Assembly: GCF_020037125.1 (NCBI RefSeq)
Contig: NZ_JAIQDG010000040.1
Coordinates: forward strand, 40,964-104,963
DNA length: 64,000 nucleotides
Reading direction: 5' to 3'
Origin: Myxococcus sp. RHSTA-1-4
GTDB lineage: Bacteria > Myxococcota > Myxococcia > Myxococcales > Myxococcaceae
The first letter of the stretch is position 1. Every line of letters begins with the position of its first letter. Under the pieces are notes generated by a model, which saw nothing but the letters and a program-made list of their open reading frames with translations, ran no database searches and had not been told where the DNA came from. Position numbers and translations under genes: made by a program. Of this stretch, positions 43,701 to 52,391 are shown one piece after another.

Positions 43701-44794
43701 AGCCACTGGGCCTCCTTCTGGAACGCATCCACCAGCTCGTTCACGTCGCCTGGGCCAAGCCGCGAGTCGAGCCCGGTGAGCCGGCAGGCCACCAGCGTCA
43801 CCTGTCGATGTTGAGGCGCATCCGGGGAGCGGGGGCGCGGGGCACCGAGGCTCCGCGACAGGGCGTCCACGTGCTCCCGCAGCGTCTCCGCGCTCGGGAA
43901 GCGCCGGCCGGGCTCGCGGGACAGGGTCCGGGACAGGATGCGCTCCACCGCCTCCGGGAGCTCGGGGTGGCGCTCGCGCACGGAGGGCACGGGGGCCGAC
44001 GACAGAATCTGCTCCCGGAGCTTCTCGGGGGAGCCGGGACGGAACGGCGGCGCGCCCACCAGCATCTCGAACAGGAGCAGCCCGGCCCCCCAGATGTCCG
44101 TGCGTGCGTCCTGCGGCAGGCCCCGCCACTGCTCCGGTGCCATGTAGGCCGGCGTGCCGGTGATGGGGAGAAACCCCGCGGACGCGGTGCCCAGGGCCGC
44201 GAGCCGGGCCAGCCCGAAGTCGAGGAGCTTCACCCGCCCGTCCCGGGTGAGGAAGACGTTGCTGGGCTTGAGGTCCCGGTGGATGACCTGGCGCGCGTGG
44301 GCATGGGCCAGCCCCGCGGCCACGGCGCGCAGGATGCCCAGAGCGTGCCGCAGCCCGAGCGGCCCGCGGCGCAGCAGCGCCGACAGGGACTCTCCCTCCA
44401 GGTACTCCATGACGAGGAAGGGCATCCGCTCCTCCATCGGAGCGACGCACCACTCGGACAGGTCGAGCAACCGGACGATGTTCTCGTGGTCGAGCCGCGC
44501 CACGGCCCGGGCCTCGCGCCTCAGCTGCGAGGCGCCCGAGAGCCGCACCTGGGGCACGAGGAACTTGAGGGCCACGGCGCGGTGCAGCACCTCGTCCCAC
44601 GCGCGGAGCACGAGCCCCATTCCGCCCTGCCCCAGGTCCTCGAGGATGCGGAAGCGGCGCCCGTCCGCTCCGCCCAGCCACTCGCCCGGAATGGGCCTGA
44701 GCGGCGGCTCGTCCACGTCCACCCGGGCGAGCCGGCGAAGGAACGAGTCCTCGAAGTCCGAGTCCCTCGAGCCAACGCCTTCGTCCTCCCGCAT
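40682..44794 (-). CDS. Ser/Thr protein kinase with degenerate cyclase domain, ATPase and TPR-like region
   Basis: A 1370-residue multidomain protein. The kinase (~47-310) has GQGGMG, K77, canonical HRD (172-174) and DFG (192-194). Residues ~320-500 match a class III nucleotidyl cyclase domain (VTLVACRLTGLDSR, GGLTMGMGDELVACFG, AHEDDSEQAVRAG, IHTDRVVMG), but the first metal Asp is missing (ACRL in place of a FADL-type motif), so catalysis is doubtful. Walker A GEAGIGKS is at ~550-557, with LVLEDVQWAD further on, and a long helical C-terminus follows. GAGGAGGGG precedes the ATG. Input and substrate are unknown. Confidence 0.93.
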   Translation of the reverse strand: MREDEGVGSRDSDFEDSFLRRLARVDVDEPPLRPIPGEWLGGADGRRFRILEDLGQGGMGLVLRAWDEVLHRAVALKFLVPQVRLSGASQLRREARAVARLDHENIVRLLDLSEWCVAPMEERMPFLVMEYLEGESLSALLRRGPLGLRHALGILRAVAAGLAHAHARQVIHRDLKPSNVFLTRDGRVKLLDFGLARLAALGTASAGFLPITGTPAYMAPEQWRGLPQDARTDIWGAGLLLFEMLVGAPPFRPGSPEKLREQILSSAPVPSVRERHPELPEAVERILSRTLSREPGRRFPSAETLREHVDALSRSLGAPRPRSPDAPQHRQVTLVACRLTGLDSRLGPGDVNELVDAFQKEAQWLLHRRGGGLTMGMGDELVACFGHPVAHEDDSEQAVRAGMELATVLAREQCEHFPHLPDLKLAIRVGIHTDRVVMGSPGEGAWAVTAISGEAPKVAAWLASEAEPGAVLLSQSTQELVQGVFETEPLGSRVFAGLGRTVELRVYRPVRERRALSRFERSRGNGVLTPLVGRERELQALEAYWSEALRGRGSLVLVRGEAGIGKSRLIQELGGRSLSKPSCCWRAQCWRQSSNSALLPIIELLYRGLELTCLEEPAKRREQLEARLGALRLPPDDLELLAMLLSVPVAEGSPVPRFTPEERKVKTREALTRLLLSMAAEHPVLLVLEDVQWADHSTLELLGFLLEHISTRRLLLVMSARTGFSPPWPAGQGFHTLTLERLSSAHTESLVREVAHGGGLPAETVRHLVVERGEGVPLFIEELTRMVLERTPQAGDALAPSIPATLYELLLARLDQLLPRQKALAQLCAVVGRAVAACMLARFSAEMEVGALEQVLSELIDAGVLQREESADGPLYRFRHVLIQDAAYQSLLRSTRREYHGRIARVLEKDYPEVAEAQPEWFAHHFTEAREAERAIHYWLRAGESAIERSAFVESLGHLRQGLSLLESIPDTQKRIREEISLRLVLGAALMELEGLDVSELERNHARLRELLLEVDAAWLPTDVAYWAPFPCIFSLGSIPVTWELSGRLLEAGARLGSDEMLGHGHRMRAFVLFMRGEFAAAGAELEQALACFEAPGRKPLPATVSKRAGNSSLAAVHAGASCFHSISGQPERAREHSRASLRLAEQSGHPYIQVYARICMALTHLLRRESEELLAWATRAGALARKHELVTWGAWAQTLWAWAVADLGRPREGLQRMRALLDSNAWAHAGARPFLPALGGLHADILLRLGSFNEGLSVVRDALGWMARTGERFFETELYRLHGELLRQAGREDEASPWLQRAVEVARKQRARTLELRAAVSLGRQLQALGRLDEARFLLTRSTEGLAPQLDMRDYRDARDLLLQLPPST

Positions 44795-44876
44795 CTCACC
44801 CCTCCTCGGCCGGAGCCCCGCGACGGACGCGGCTCCGCTCTGAGAGGTGGAGCGGGGCGGGCCGCGTTGTGACGGC

Positions 44877-45968
44877 TCACCCCACCTTGCGCTGCCCGGG
44901 CACCGCTGGCGGCTCGTGGTGGGACCAGATGGGGGGCTCGGACTCGCGCGTGAAGGCACGCAGCCGGCGGTAGTCCGGGTACGCGGCCTGGAGCGTCAGC
45001 ACGTCGCCGGGCTGGATGACCTCGTCGCCGTTCGGGTGGAGCTTCTCGTGCTCCCCCCGCACCAGCGACAGCGCGAGCGCGCCGAACCTGTCCCGCACGC
45101 TGGAGACGTCGAGCCCCGGCAGCCCCTCGCGCGCCTCGAAGTGGGAGACGACCATCAGGTGCCTGCCCAGGTGGAAGGAGTGGATGATGCGCGGGTCCAT
45201 GGCGGACAGCGCCATGGCCGGCGCCGCCAGGGACGAGCTGGAGAGCGCCTCCGCCTTGAAGGTGTCGCGCACCTTGCCGCTCAGGTCCTCGTCGAAGAGG
45301 CGGATGACCACGCGGATGTCCGGGTTGAGCTTGCGGGCGTCCAGCGCGATGTTGAGGTTCGCCAGGTCGTCGTCCGTGGCGCAGACGATGGCGGAGGCAT
45401 TCTTCACGTTGGTGCGCGGCAGGCACAGCGGGCTGCGCGTGTCGTCGATGAGCAGGGGCACCTGCTCGTCCCGCAGCGCGGAGACGAAGGCGGCGTCCTC
45501 ACGCTTCTCCACCACCACCACGTCCTTGCCCATCTCCCGGAGCTGCGCGACGACGCGGTAGCCCACACGCCCCGCCCCACACACCACGACGTGGCCCTTC
45601 ATCGTCTCGGTGACCACTTCAATCCACTCCTTGTCGTTCTTGTGCCGGGCGAAGAAGAGGTAGGCGAAGCGCACCACGCCATCCACCACCAGCGCGATGC
45701 CCACCGGCGGAATCACCACGTTGAGCAGCTCGATGAGCCAGTCGTGCACGTACGGCAGCGACGGCTGGCCGTAGAGCAGGAAGTAGACGTGGTGCAGGCC
45801 CTCGCCGAAGGTGATGCGGTCCCCGCCCGGGCCCACGTAGCGCAGGTGGTACAGCAGGGGCCCCAGGAGGAACAGCGCCGCCGCCAGCACCAGCGTGACG
45901 CGGAAGCGGCGCACGAGCGCCCGCAGGTAGCGCAGGTTGGCGCGCAGGTGCCGGGGCGCAGACACCAT
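44877..45968 (-). CDS. TrkA-N/RCK-domain channel-like membrane protein
   Basis: A 363-residue protein with two membrane segments (~22-42, ~82-108) and, between them, a pore-helix-like stretch (FGEGLHHVYFLLYGQPSLPYV). The canonical potassium filter TxGYG is not present. The cytoplasmic RCK domain begins GHVVVCGAGRVGYRVVAQL (NAD-binding GxGxxG), followed by a TrkA-C-like module ending NGDEVIQPGDVLTLQA. The layout matches bacterial K+ channel/transport regulators, but ion selectivity is uncertain. It begins 10 bp downstream of tatC and probably shares its transcript. GGAGG is at the start. Confidence 0.88.
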   Translation of the reverse strand: MVSAPRHLRANLRYLRALVRRFRVTLVLAAALFLLGPLLYHLRYVGPGGDRITFGEGLHHVYFLLYGQPSLPYVHDWLIELLNVVIPPVGIALVVDGVVRFAYLFFARHKNDKEWIEVVTETMKGHVVVCGAGRVGYRVVAQLREMGKDVVVVEKREDAAFVSALRDEQVPLLIDDTRSPLCLPRTNVKNASAIVCATDDDLANLNIALDARKLNPDIRVVIRLFDEDLSGKVRDTFKAEALSSSSLAAPAMALSAMDPRIIHSFHLGRHLMVVSHFEAREGLPGLDVSSVRDRFGALALSLVRGEHEKLHPNGDEVIQPGDVLTLQAAYPDYRRLRAFTRESEPPIWSHHEPPAVPGQRKVG

Positions 45969-45978
45969 GGGGCCTCCG

Positions 45979-47184
45979 CTAGGACACCGGGGTGATGCCG
46001 GTCTCAGCCGCGTTGCGCGCCCGCCGCCGCTCCACCAGCCACACCAGCAGCACGCCCAGCTCGTAGCAGAGCAGCATGGGGCCGGCCATCAGCGACAGGT
46101 TCACCACGTCTCCGGTGGGGGTGATGATGGCCGCGGCGATGAGGCACACCACGAAGGCGTGGCGCTGGTACTTGAAGAGCCACTTCGACTGCACCACGCC
46201 CACCACGCCCAAGAGCGCCATGACGAGCGGCAGCTCGAAGATGATGCCGAAGGCGAGGATGAGCAGCAGCACCAGCGAGAGCTGCTCGTGCATGGTCAGC
46301 ATGGGCCGCGTCCACCGCGCCGCCTCGTGCAGCGCGTTGGCCGCCGCCAGCTCCTTCTCCAGCTTCCACAGCCCCGCCAGCTCCTCCGTGCGGGTGGGCG
46401 CCACGCCCGCCAGCAGGCTGGCCGCGCCGTCCATGGCCTCCGACGCCGCCGCGTAGTCCTGCCGGCCGTACGCCGCCACCGCCTCCGCCCGCTTCTCCAC
46501 CGCCTGCTTCAGCACGCCCCGGGCCGGAGCGCCGAAGCCGTCCGCCGCCGCGTCCACCAGCTTCCCCAGGCCGTCCAGCCGGGCCTTCAGCTCCACCGCG
46601 GCCGACGGCGCCAGCTCCGGTGCCGGGGCCTGGCCCTCGCCCGCCGCGCGCAGCGCGTCGCTCGTCTCCCTGGCGAGCACGCCTGCCCGCTCCGCCTCCC
46701 CGATGCGCAGGAAGCGCAGGGCGTCGTCCGCGCGCAGCCGGGCCGTGTCCAGCCGCTGCTCCAGCGCCAGCGTCTCCTCCTCGTTGAGGAGGAACTTGAA
46801 CATGGAGGGCAGCACCGCGAAGTAGCAGAAGGCGGCGCCCAGGATGAAGGCGATGGAGCCGAACGCCACGAAGGGCGCGGCGAAGCGGCGCTCCTCCGGG
46901 TACAGCCCGGGCGACACGAAGCCCCAGAGCTGCATCAGGATGACGGGCGTGGTGAGGAAGATGCCGCAGTACACGCCCACCTTCATGAGGACGTTCAGCT
47001 CCTCGATGCCGGACGTGTAGATGAGGGCGCGGTTGCCCTCGGGCAGCGCGTCCAGCACCGGCCGCATCAGCAGGCCGAAGATGGGCTTGGCGAAGAGCAG
47101 CGAGACGGTGCCCAGCACCAGCACCGCGATGGTGCACTTGAGCAGGCGCGAGCGGAGCTCCGTGAGGTGCTCCGCGAGGCTCAT
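45979..47184 (-). CDS. tatC: Sec-independent protein translocase TatC with large periplasmic insertion
   Basis: A 401-residue TatC, against roughly 250-260 for most bacteria. MSLAEHLTELRSRLLK (signal-peptide recognition, including the conserved Glu), the IEELNVLMKVG segment and GLYPEERR are canonical, as is ITPTGDVVNLSLMAGPMLLCYELGV. The extra ~150 residues (about 126-285) sit between TM3 and TM4, in the second periplasmic loop. They are Ala/Glu/Arg-rich and helical. The core spans are all present, so it should be functional. It is downstream of tatB in one operon. Confidence 0.94.
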   Translation of the reverse strand: MSLAEHLTELRSRLLKCTIAVLVLGTVSLLFAKPIFGLLMRPVLDALPEGNRALIYTSGIEELNVLMKVGVYCGIFLTTPVILMQLWGFVSPGLYPEERRFAAPFVAFGSIAFILGAAFCYFAVLPSMFKFLLNEEETLALEQRLDTARLRADDALRFLRIGEAERAGVLARETSDALRAAGEGQAPAPELAPSAAVELKARLDGLGKLVDAAADGFGAPARGVLKQAVEKRAEAVAAYGRQDYAAASEAMDGAASLLAGVAPTRTEELAGLWKLEKELAAANALHEAARWTRPMLTMHEQLSLVLLLILAFGIIFELPLVMALLGVVGVVQSKWLFKYQRHAFVVCLIAAAIITPTGDVVNLSLMAGPMLLCYELGVLLVWLVERRRARNAAETGITPVS

Positions 47185-47226
47185 GCGCAGCTCGGGCTCG
47201 GGGGAGACGGGCGGGGGGCTCAGGAC

Positions 47227-47742
47227 TCAGCTCCGTTTCGGCGCGTTACGCGCCACCGTGCCGGGAACGGGCACCGGCACGTCAGGGGTCAGCGGCGCGG
47301 GCTCGCGCGGCGCCGCGGGTTCCAGGGTCGCGCCCGGCGGGGAGCGCTCTCCCTTCGCGTCCAGCTCCGGCCCCTGGGTTGCCGGGGCCGGGGGAGCGTC
47401 CACCGGGGCCGGCGTACCCGGAGCACCCGCTTCCGGCGCGGCGGCGACGGGTGCTTCCGGCGCGGGAATGGCGGGGGCGTCCGGCAGGACGGGCGGGGGG
47501 GTGGGCGGGTTGTAGGCGAACGACGTCCCCGGACGGACCGGCGGGGTGGGCTCGCGGGCGATTTCCTGGTCCATGGAGTAGAACTCACGCTCCACGACGT
47601 TGCGGACCTCGTCCGTCTGGCGGCGGAACTCGCGCATGAACTTGCCGATGCCACGCGCCAGCTCGGGCAGTCGCTGCGGCCCGAGGATGAGCAGCGCGAC
47701 CACCAGGATGAGCACCATTTCGCCTGCGCCGATGTTGAACAT
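47227..47742 (-). CDS. tatB: Sec-independent protein translocase TatB
   Basis: A 171-residue TatA/B family protein. MFNIGAGEMVLILVVALLILGP is the single N-terminal span with the family Gly-Pro hinge, followed by an amphipathic helix (LPELARGIGKFMREFRRQTDEV). MFNIG rather than a TatA-type N-terminus, the longer cytoplasmic helix and a long Pro/Ala-rich tail favour TatB over TatA. It pairs with TatC 42 bp downstream; no TatA is seen here. Confidence 0.88.
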   Translation of the reverse strand: MFNIGAGEMVLILVVALLILGPQRLPELARGIGKFMREFRRQTDEVRNVVEREFYSMDQEIAREPTPPVRPGTSFAYNPPTPPPVLPDAPAIPAPEAPVAAAPEAGAPGTPAPVDAPPAPATQGPELDAKGERSPPGATLEPAAPREPAPLTPDVPVPVPGTVARNAPKRS

Positions 47743-47867
47743 GTCCTGACGCGCTCCCCGGAAGGCAGCCTGGGTTATCGCGCCCCGGGCGGGCCAGCGC
47801 AACCGCTCGTCTCGTCCGGACGTCCGCCCGCTACCGTGGGCGGGCGGCAGGCGGCCGGGGGGAGCGT

Positions 47868-49151
47868 CTACCGCTGGGGGTGGGCCTCCGGGGCCAGCGG
47901 CACCGCCAGCCCCTTGGAGGGGGCCACCGCCAGCGCCCGGGCCCGCTCCTTGGAACGCACCTGCCCCTCCACCACCCTCAACATGGGGGGCAACAGGGCC
48001 GTCAGGAGCATGGACACCCCGGCCACCCGGGCCATGCCGCCCAGGGTGCCATCCGGCAGGTCGGTCAGGAGCTGCACACTGAGGAAGGCGCCCACGGCCG
48101 CCGCCATGTGCTGGATGGCGGACTGCAGGGACATGAAGCGCGCGCGCACCGGGTTCTCCGGCACCCGCGAGGCGAGCGTGTTGTAGGCCACGTTGCGCGT
48201 GCCCATGGCCAGCATGAAGGCCATGAAGAGCACCGGCACCGGCAGCCACTTCGGGTAGGCCACGAAGCCCACGTAGGTGGAGAGCAGGGTCAGCACCGAG
48301 CCCACCGTGCCCACGCGGAAGGCGCCGTACCTGTCCACCAGGGGCCCCGCCACCCGCAGCGTGAAGAAGCTCACCAGGCCGCCCACGAAGTACGCCAGCT
48401 CCAGGCTGTCACGCGGGTAGCCCAGGGTCTGCTGCACGTAGGCGGAGATGTTGGGGATGATGAGGAAGCCGGCCATCATCACCACCGCCGTCATCAGGTA
48501 GGACAGCTGCACGTCCCGGCGGCCGAGCAGCTCCAGCACGCCCACCGGCTTCACCGCCTGACGCTCCGGCGTCAGGTGCCCGCGCACCGGCGGAAGGAAG
48601 AAGATGGCGCCGGCCACCACCAGCAGCCCCATCCCCGCCACCAGGAAGAAGGGGAGCTGCCAGCCGCCCCAGCTCGCCATCCGCAGCGCCAGGGGGACGC
48701 CGATGATGGACGCCACGGAGAAGGCCCCCATCACCGCGCCCAGCGCCCGCCCGCGCCGCTCCACCGGTACCAGGTCCGCGATGATGGACAGCGACAGCGA
48801 CGTGGCCGGCCCACCGAAGAGGCCCGCCGCCACGCGCGCCAGCAGCAGCGTGGCGAAGCCCGTGGCCAGGCCGCCCGCCGCGGTGGCCACCACCAGCCCC
48901 AGCATGGCCACCGCCAGCGCCTTGCGCCGGTCGAACCGGTCCAGGAAGTAGCCGCCCACCACTCCCGCCACGCTCGCCGCCGCCGTGTACGCGCCGCCAA
49001 TGGTGCCGATGTGCGACGCGGCGATGCCCAGGCCCTTCGCGAAGTCCGGGCCCAGCGGCATCACCATCACGAAGTCCAGGATGTTGACGAACTGGACCGC
49101 CCCGATGAGGAACACCAGCGCGCGCTCGGAGACCTGTCTTTCACTGGGCAT
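47868..49151 (-). CDS. MFS transporter
   Basis: A 427-residue major facilitator with 12 predicted spans. The loop 2-3 motif is GYFLDRFDRRKALAVAM (the GxxxDRxGRR signature), the fourth/fifth span region is ARVAAGLFGGPATSLSLSIIAD, and loop 6-7 is long and charged. Sequence style (VNILDFVMVMPLGPDFAKGL) resembles sugar-efflux or Bcr/AraJ-type DHA1 exporters. Substrate unknown. The ribosome site is AGAAGG. It is preceded by the divergently oriented tail of nothing: the chemoreceptor gene upstream is on the same strand, 39 bp away. Confidence 0.9.
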   Translation of the reverse strand: MPSERQVSERALVFLIGAVQFVNILDFVMVMPLGPDFAKGLGIAASHIGTIGGAYTAAASVAGVVGGYFLDRFDRRKALAVAMLGLVVATAAGGLATGFATLLLARVAAGLFGGPATSLSLSIIADLVPVERRGRALGAVMGAFSVASIIGVPLALRMASWGGWQLPFFLVAGMGLLVVAGAIFFLPPVRGHLTPERQAVKPVGVLELLGRRDVQLSYLMTAVVMMAGFLIIPNISAYVQQTLGYPRDSLELAYFVGGLVSFFTLRVAGPLVDRYGAFRVGTVGSVLTLLSTYVGFVAYPKWLPVPVLFMAFMLAMGTRNVAYNTLASRVPENPVRARFMSLQSAIQHMAAAVGAFLSVQLLTDLPDGTLGGMARVAGVSMLLTALLPPMLRVVEGQVRSKERARALAVAPSKGLAVPLAPEAHPQR

Positions 49152-49190
49152 GTGGCCTTCTACTAAGCCATTCCCGCCCGCTGTGCACGC

Positions 49191-51242
49191 CTACACGCGG
49201 AAACGACGCACCTCGGCGCGGAGGATTTCCGCCTGCTTCTGGAGGTTGTCGATGGCCTCCTCGAGCTGGCGCACCGAGCGCGTCTGGTGCTCGGACACGC
49301 CCTTGATGGTCTCCACCGCCTTGAGGACCTGCTCGCTGCCCTTGGTCTGCTCCTTCTGGGCGCGGTTGAGGTGGGTGACCATCTCGTTGATGCTCTCGAT
49401 GGAGCGGGTGATCTGCTTGCTGCCGTGCGCCTGCTCCTGGCTGCTGCGCTGCACGTGGGCGGTGAGCGCCTTCATCTTCTCCGCGCTCTTCATGATCTGC
49501 TCGCCGCCCTTGGCCTGCTCGTTGGAGGCCTTGGAAATCTGCTGCACCGTCTCGCTGATGCGGTGGATGGAGGCCGTCACCTGCTTGCTGCCGCGCGCCT
49601 GCTCCACGGTGGCCCGGGCAATGGCCTTCACCATCTGCGTGGACTTCTGGGTGCTGTCGTTGATTTTGCGCAGCGCCCCTTCCGCCTCGCGGCCGAGCAA
49701 CACGGCCTCCTCCACGTTGCGCACGCCCTGGTTCATCACCACCACGGCGTTGCGGCTCTCGTCCTGGATGGCGCGGATGAGCTCCGCGATTTCCTTGGTG
49801 GACGCGCCGGTGCGCTCGGCCAGGTCCTTGATTTCCTCCGCCACCACCGCGAAGCCCTTGCCGTGCTCCCCCGCCTGCGCGGCGATGATGGCGGCGTTGA
49901 GGGCCAGGAGGTTGGTCTGCTCCGCCACGTCGTCGATGACGTTGAGGATGTTGCCAATCTCGGAGATGCGCCGCCCCAGGCTGTCGATGACGGTGGCCGC
50001 CGTGCGGCTGGACTCCTTGATGCGGTCGATGCCGGTGAGCGTCTTGCGCAGGGACTCCACGCCCGTCTGCGCGTCCTCGAAGACCTGCTCGGACAGACGG
50101 GCCGTCTCCTTGGCGTTGGCCTCCACCTGACCGATGGCCGCGTCCATCTGGCTGATGGCCGAGGACGTCTCCTCCGTGGAGGCGCCCAGCTCCTGGATGT
50201 TCTTGGCCACCTCCTTGATGGAGAACGTCATCTCTTCAATGGCGCTGGTGGTCTCCTCCACGCTGGCGGCCATGGCCTGGACGTTCTCCGCCACCTCGTC
50301 ATTGGTGGCGGCCATCTCCATGATGGAGGAGCTGCTCTCCTCGGCGCTCTGGTAGAGGACCTCCACGTTCTCCGCGATGCCGCGCAGGGAGGCCATCATC
50401 TGCACCATGGAGGAAGACGTCTCCTCCACGCGAGCCTGCACCGTGCCCGCGCCGGACGACACGGTGGTGCCGGTGCGGTGGATCTGCTCGACGACGCCGG
50501 CCACCACGTCCGACACGCCGCGCACCCGGCCCAGCGTGTCGCGCCAGCTCTGGGCGATGCGGTTGAGCGCCTCGGCCAGCAGGCCCAGCTCGTCCCGGGT
50601 GCCCACCTCCACGCGGCCGGTGAGGTCCGCCTCCGCCAGCCGGCGCGCCATGCTCATCATCGCGTCCAGCGGGACGAGGATGAAGGCGCGGGAGATGAAG
50701 AAGGCCACCACCAGGAAGAGCGCCAGGCCGATTCCGAACGCCAGCAGCACCACCGTGCGCAGCGAGGTGAGCACCTCGTCGAGGCCGGCGAAGTTCACCA
50801 CCACCACCACCTGGCCCTCGCCGCTCTCCCGCAGCGACACCGGGCTGGCCACGGCCGCGTCCCCATTGGAGAAGCGGAAGCGGTCCAGCGGCGTCCCCGC
50901 CGGGCGCGCCCCCAGCTCCTTCTGGAACCACTCCGGAGGGGGCGAGGGATGGCTGGCCACCACCCGCCCGTCCGGAGCGAGGACGGCAATCACGTCGAAG
51001 TCGTCGTCATCGGCGTGCAGGCGCGCCAGGCTGGCCGGCAGGGCCGCGTCCGAGGGGCTGGTCAGCACCGTGGCGACCTGGCCGGCCCGGGCCACGCCAT
51101 GCGCGAGCAGGCGGCCCTCGAGGTAGGCCTCCACCCGCGACGGGACGACGAAGTAGAGCGTCCCGAGGATGAGGGCCAGCACCAGGGCGAAGGAGCCGAG
51201 CAGCAGGCTTCGCAGGCCGGGTTTCTTGAAGCGGGGAGTCAA
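49191..51242 (-). CDS. Methyl-accepting chemotaxis protein
   Basis: A 683-residue chemoreceptor, if read from TTG 51242. TM1 is at ~13-33, followed by a periplasmic or extracytoplasmic sensor of ~150 residues with a Cache-like strand set (FDVIAVLAPDGRVVASHPS). TM2 is at ~180-200, then a HAMP (PLDAMMSMARRLAEADLTGRV), and a long signalling coiled coil with the hairpin tip DVAEQTNLLALNAAIIAAQA. The C-terminal half has repeated SKQ/SEQ motifs (RGSKQVTASIHRI, AHGSKQITRSIESI). No CheR-tether pentapeptide ends the protein. No in-frame ATG or GTG fits the N-terminus, so the TTG start is a guess. Confidence 0.88.
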   Translation of the reverse strand: MTPRFKKPGLRSLLLGSFALVLALILGTLYFVVPSRVEAYLEGRLLAHGVARAGQVATVLTSPSDAALPASLARLHADDDDFDVIAVLAPDGRVVASHPSPPPEWFQKELGARPAGTPLDRFRFSNGDAAVASPVSLRESGEGQVVVVVNFAGLDEVLTSLRTVVLLAFGIGLALFLVVAFFISRAFILVPLDAMMSMARRLAEADLTGRVEVGTRDELGLLAEALNRIAQSWRDTLGRVRGVSDVVAGVVEQIHRTGTTVSSGAGTVQARVEETSSSMVQMMASLRGIAENVEVLYQSAEESSSSIMEMAATNDEVAENVQAMAASVEETTSAIEEMTFSIKEVAKNIQELGASTEETSSAISQMDAAIGQVEANAKETARLSEQVFEDAQTGVESLRKTLTGIDRIKESSRTAATVIDSLGRRISEIGNILNVIDDVAEQTNLLALNAAIIAAQAGEHGKGFAVVAEEIKDLAERTGASTKEIAELIRAIQDESRNAVVVMNQGVRNVEEAVLLGREAEGALRKINDSTQKSTQMVKAIARATVEQARGSKQVTASIHRISETVQQISKASNEQAKGGEQIMKSAEKMKALTAHVQRSSQEQAHGSKQITRSIESINEMVTHLNRAQKEQTKGSEQVLKAVETIKGVSEHQTRSVRQLEEAIDNLQKQAEILRAEVRRFRV

Positions 51243-51358
51243 GCCCGGGCACTGTAGGGAGGGAATCCCCGGCAGGGCAAGAACCGGTGCGCCGCCCCCG
51301 CCCCTCTGCCCGCTGGGGGCCTGACTTCCCTCCGCTGGGATGCGTAAGGTTCTACGTA

Positions 51359-52384
51359 ATGACCGCAACCCTGCTGCTCACCGACCCGCTGTTCCTCCAG
51401 CACGACCCCGGGCACGGCCACCCGGAGTCCCCGGCCCGGCTGCAGCGCATCCTGGGCGTGCTGGCCAGGGCGCCGGTGGAGGGCACGGTGATGGGGGTGC
51501 CCCGCTCGGCCACGGACGCGGAGCTGGCCGCGGTGCACACCCCGGAGCTGCTTGCCTACCTGAAGCGCCTGAGCGGGCACGAGGCGCAAATCGACCCGGA
51601 CACCCAGGTGTCACCGGACAGCGTGGACGCGGCGCGGCTGGCGGCGGGGGCGTCCATCAAGGCGGTGGAGGAGGTCATGGCGGGCCGCGCGCGCAACGCC
51701 TTCGCGCTGGTGCGGCCGCCGGGGCACCACGCCGAGCCCGGCAGGGCCATGGGCTTCTGCCTCTTCAACAACGTGGCCATCGCCGCGGAGGCCGGGCGCA
51801 GGCTGGGCGCGGAGCGCGTGCTCATCCTCGACTGGGACGTGCACCACGGCAACGGCACCCAGGAGTCCTTCTATTCGCGGCGCGACGTGCTGTACCAGTC
51901 GGTGCACCAGTTCCCCTACTACCCGGGCACCGGCGCGGCCCCCGAGGTGGGCGTGGGCGAGGGCGAGGGCTACACCGTCAACGTCGGCCTGCCCGGCGGC
52001 AACTCGGACGCGGACTACGGGATGATTTTCGAGGAGCTGTTCCTGCCCATGGCGGAGGCGTACCGGCCGCAGCTCATCCTCGTGTCCGCGGGCTTCGACC
52101 CGCACCAGAATGACCCGATTGGCGGCATGGAGGTCACCGAGCGCGGCTTCGCCGCCATGTGCGCGTCGATGCGCTCCCTGGCCGAGCGCGTCTGCGGCGG
52201 CCGGCTGGTGCTGCTGCTGGAGGGGGGCTACTCGCTGGAGGGGCTCTCCCAGTCCGTGCACGCCTGCATCGAGGTGCTCGCAGGACGCGGGGACAGCTTC
52301 CCCTCCGGGACGACGCACGCGGACGCGAAGCAGGCGCTCATCGCCAGCCGCGACGCGCTGAGGCCGTACTGGTCCGTGCTGTAG
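51359..52384 (+). CDS. Histone deacetylase family protein
   Basis: A 341-residue zinc deacetylase of the arginase/HDAC superfamily. It has LVRPPGHHAEPGRAMGFCLFNN, the Zn ligands in ILDWDVHHGNGT (Asp and His), SAGFDPHQNDP (Asp ligand) and LLLEGGYSLEGLS. The natural substrate could be an acetylated lysine, acetylpolyamine or acetoin-like small molecule; family members in bacteria include acetylpolyamine amidohydrolases. The catalytic Tyr near the C-terminus is not obvious in its usual GGYS context, so activity needs checking. It is divergent from the chemoreceptor gene. Confidence 0.93.
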   Translation: MTATLLLTDPLFLQHDPGHGHPESPARLQRILGVLARAPVEGTVMGVPRSATDAELAAVHTPELLAYLKRLSGHEAQIDPDTQVSPDSVDAARLAAGASIKAVEEVMAGRARNAFALVRPPGHHAEPGRAMGFCLFNNVAIAAEAGRRLGAERVLILDWDVHHGNGTQESFYSRRDVLYQSVHQFPYYPGTGAAPEVGVGEGEGYTVNVGLPGGNSDADYGMIFEELFLPMAEAYRPQLILVSAGFDPHQNDPIGGMEVTERGFAAMCASMRSLAERVCGGRLVLLLEGGYSLEGLSQSVHACIEVLAGRGDSFPSGTTHADAKQALIASRDALRPYWSVL

Positions 52385-52391
52385 GTGCCCG

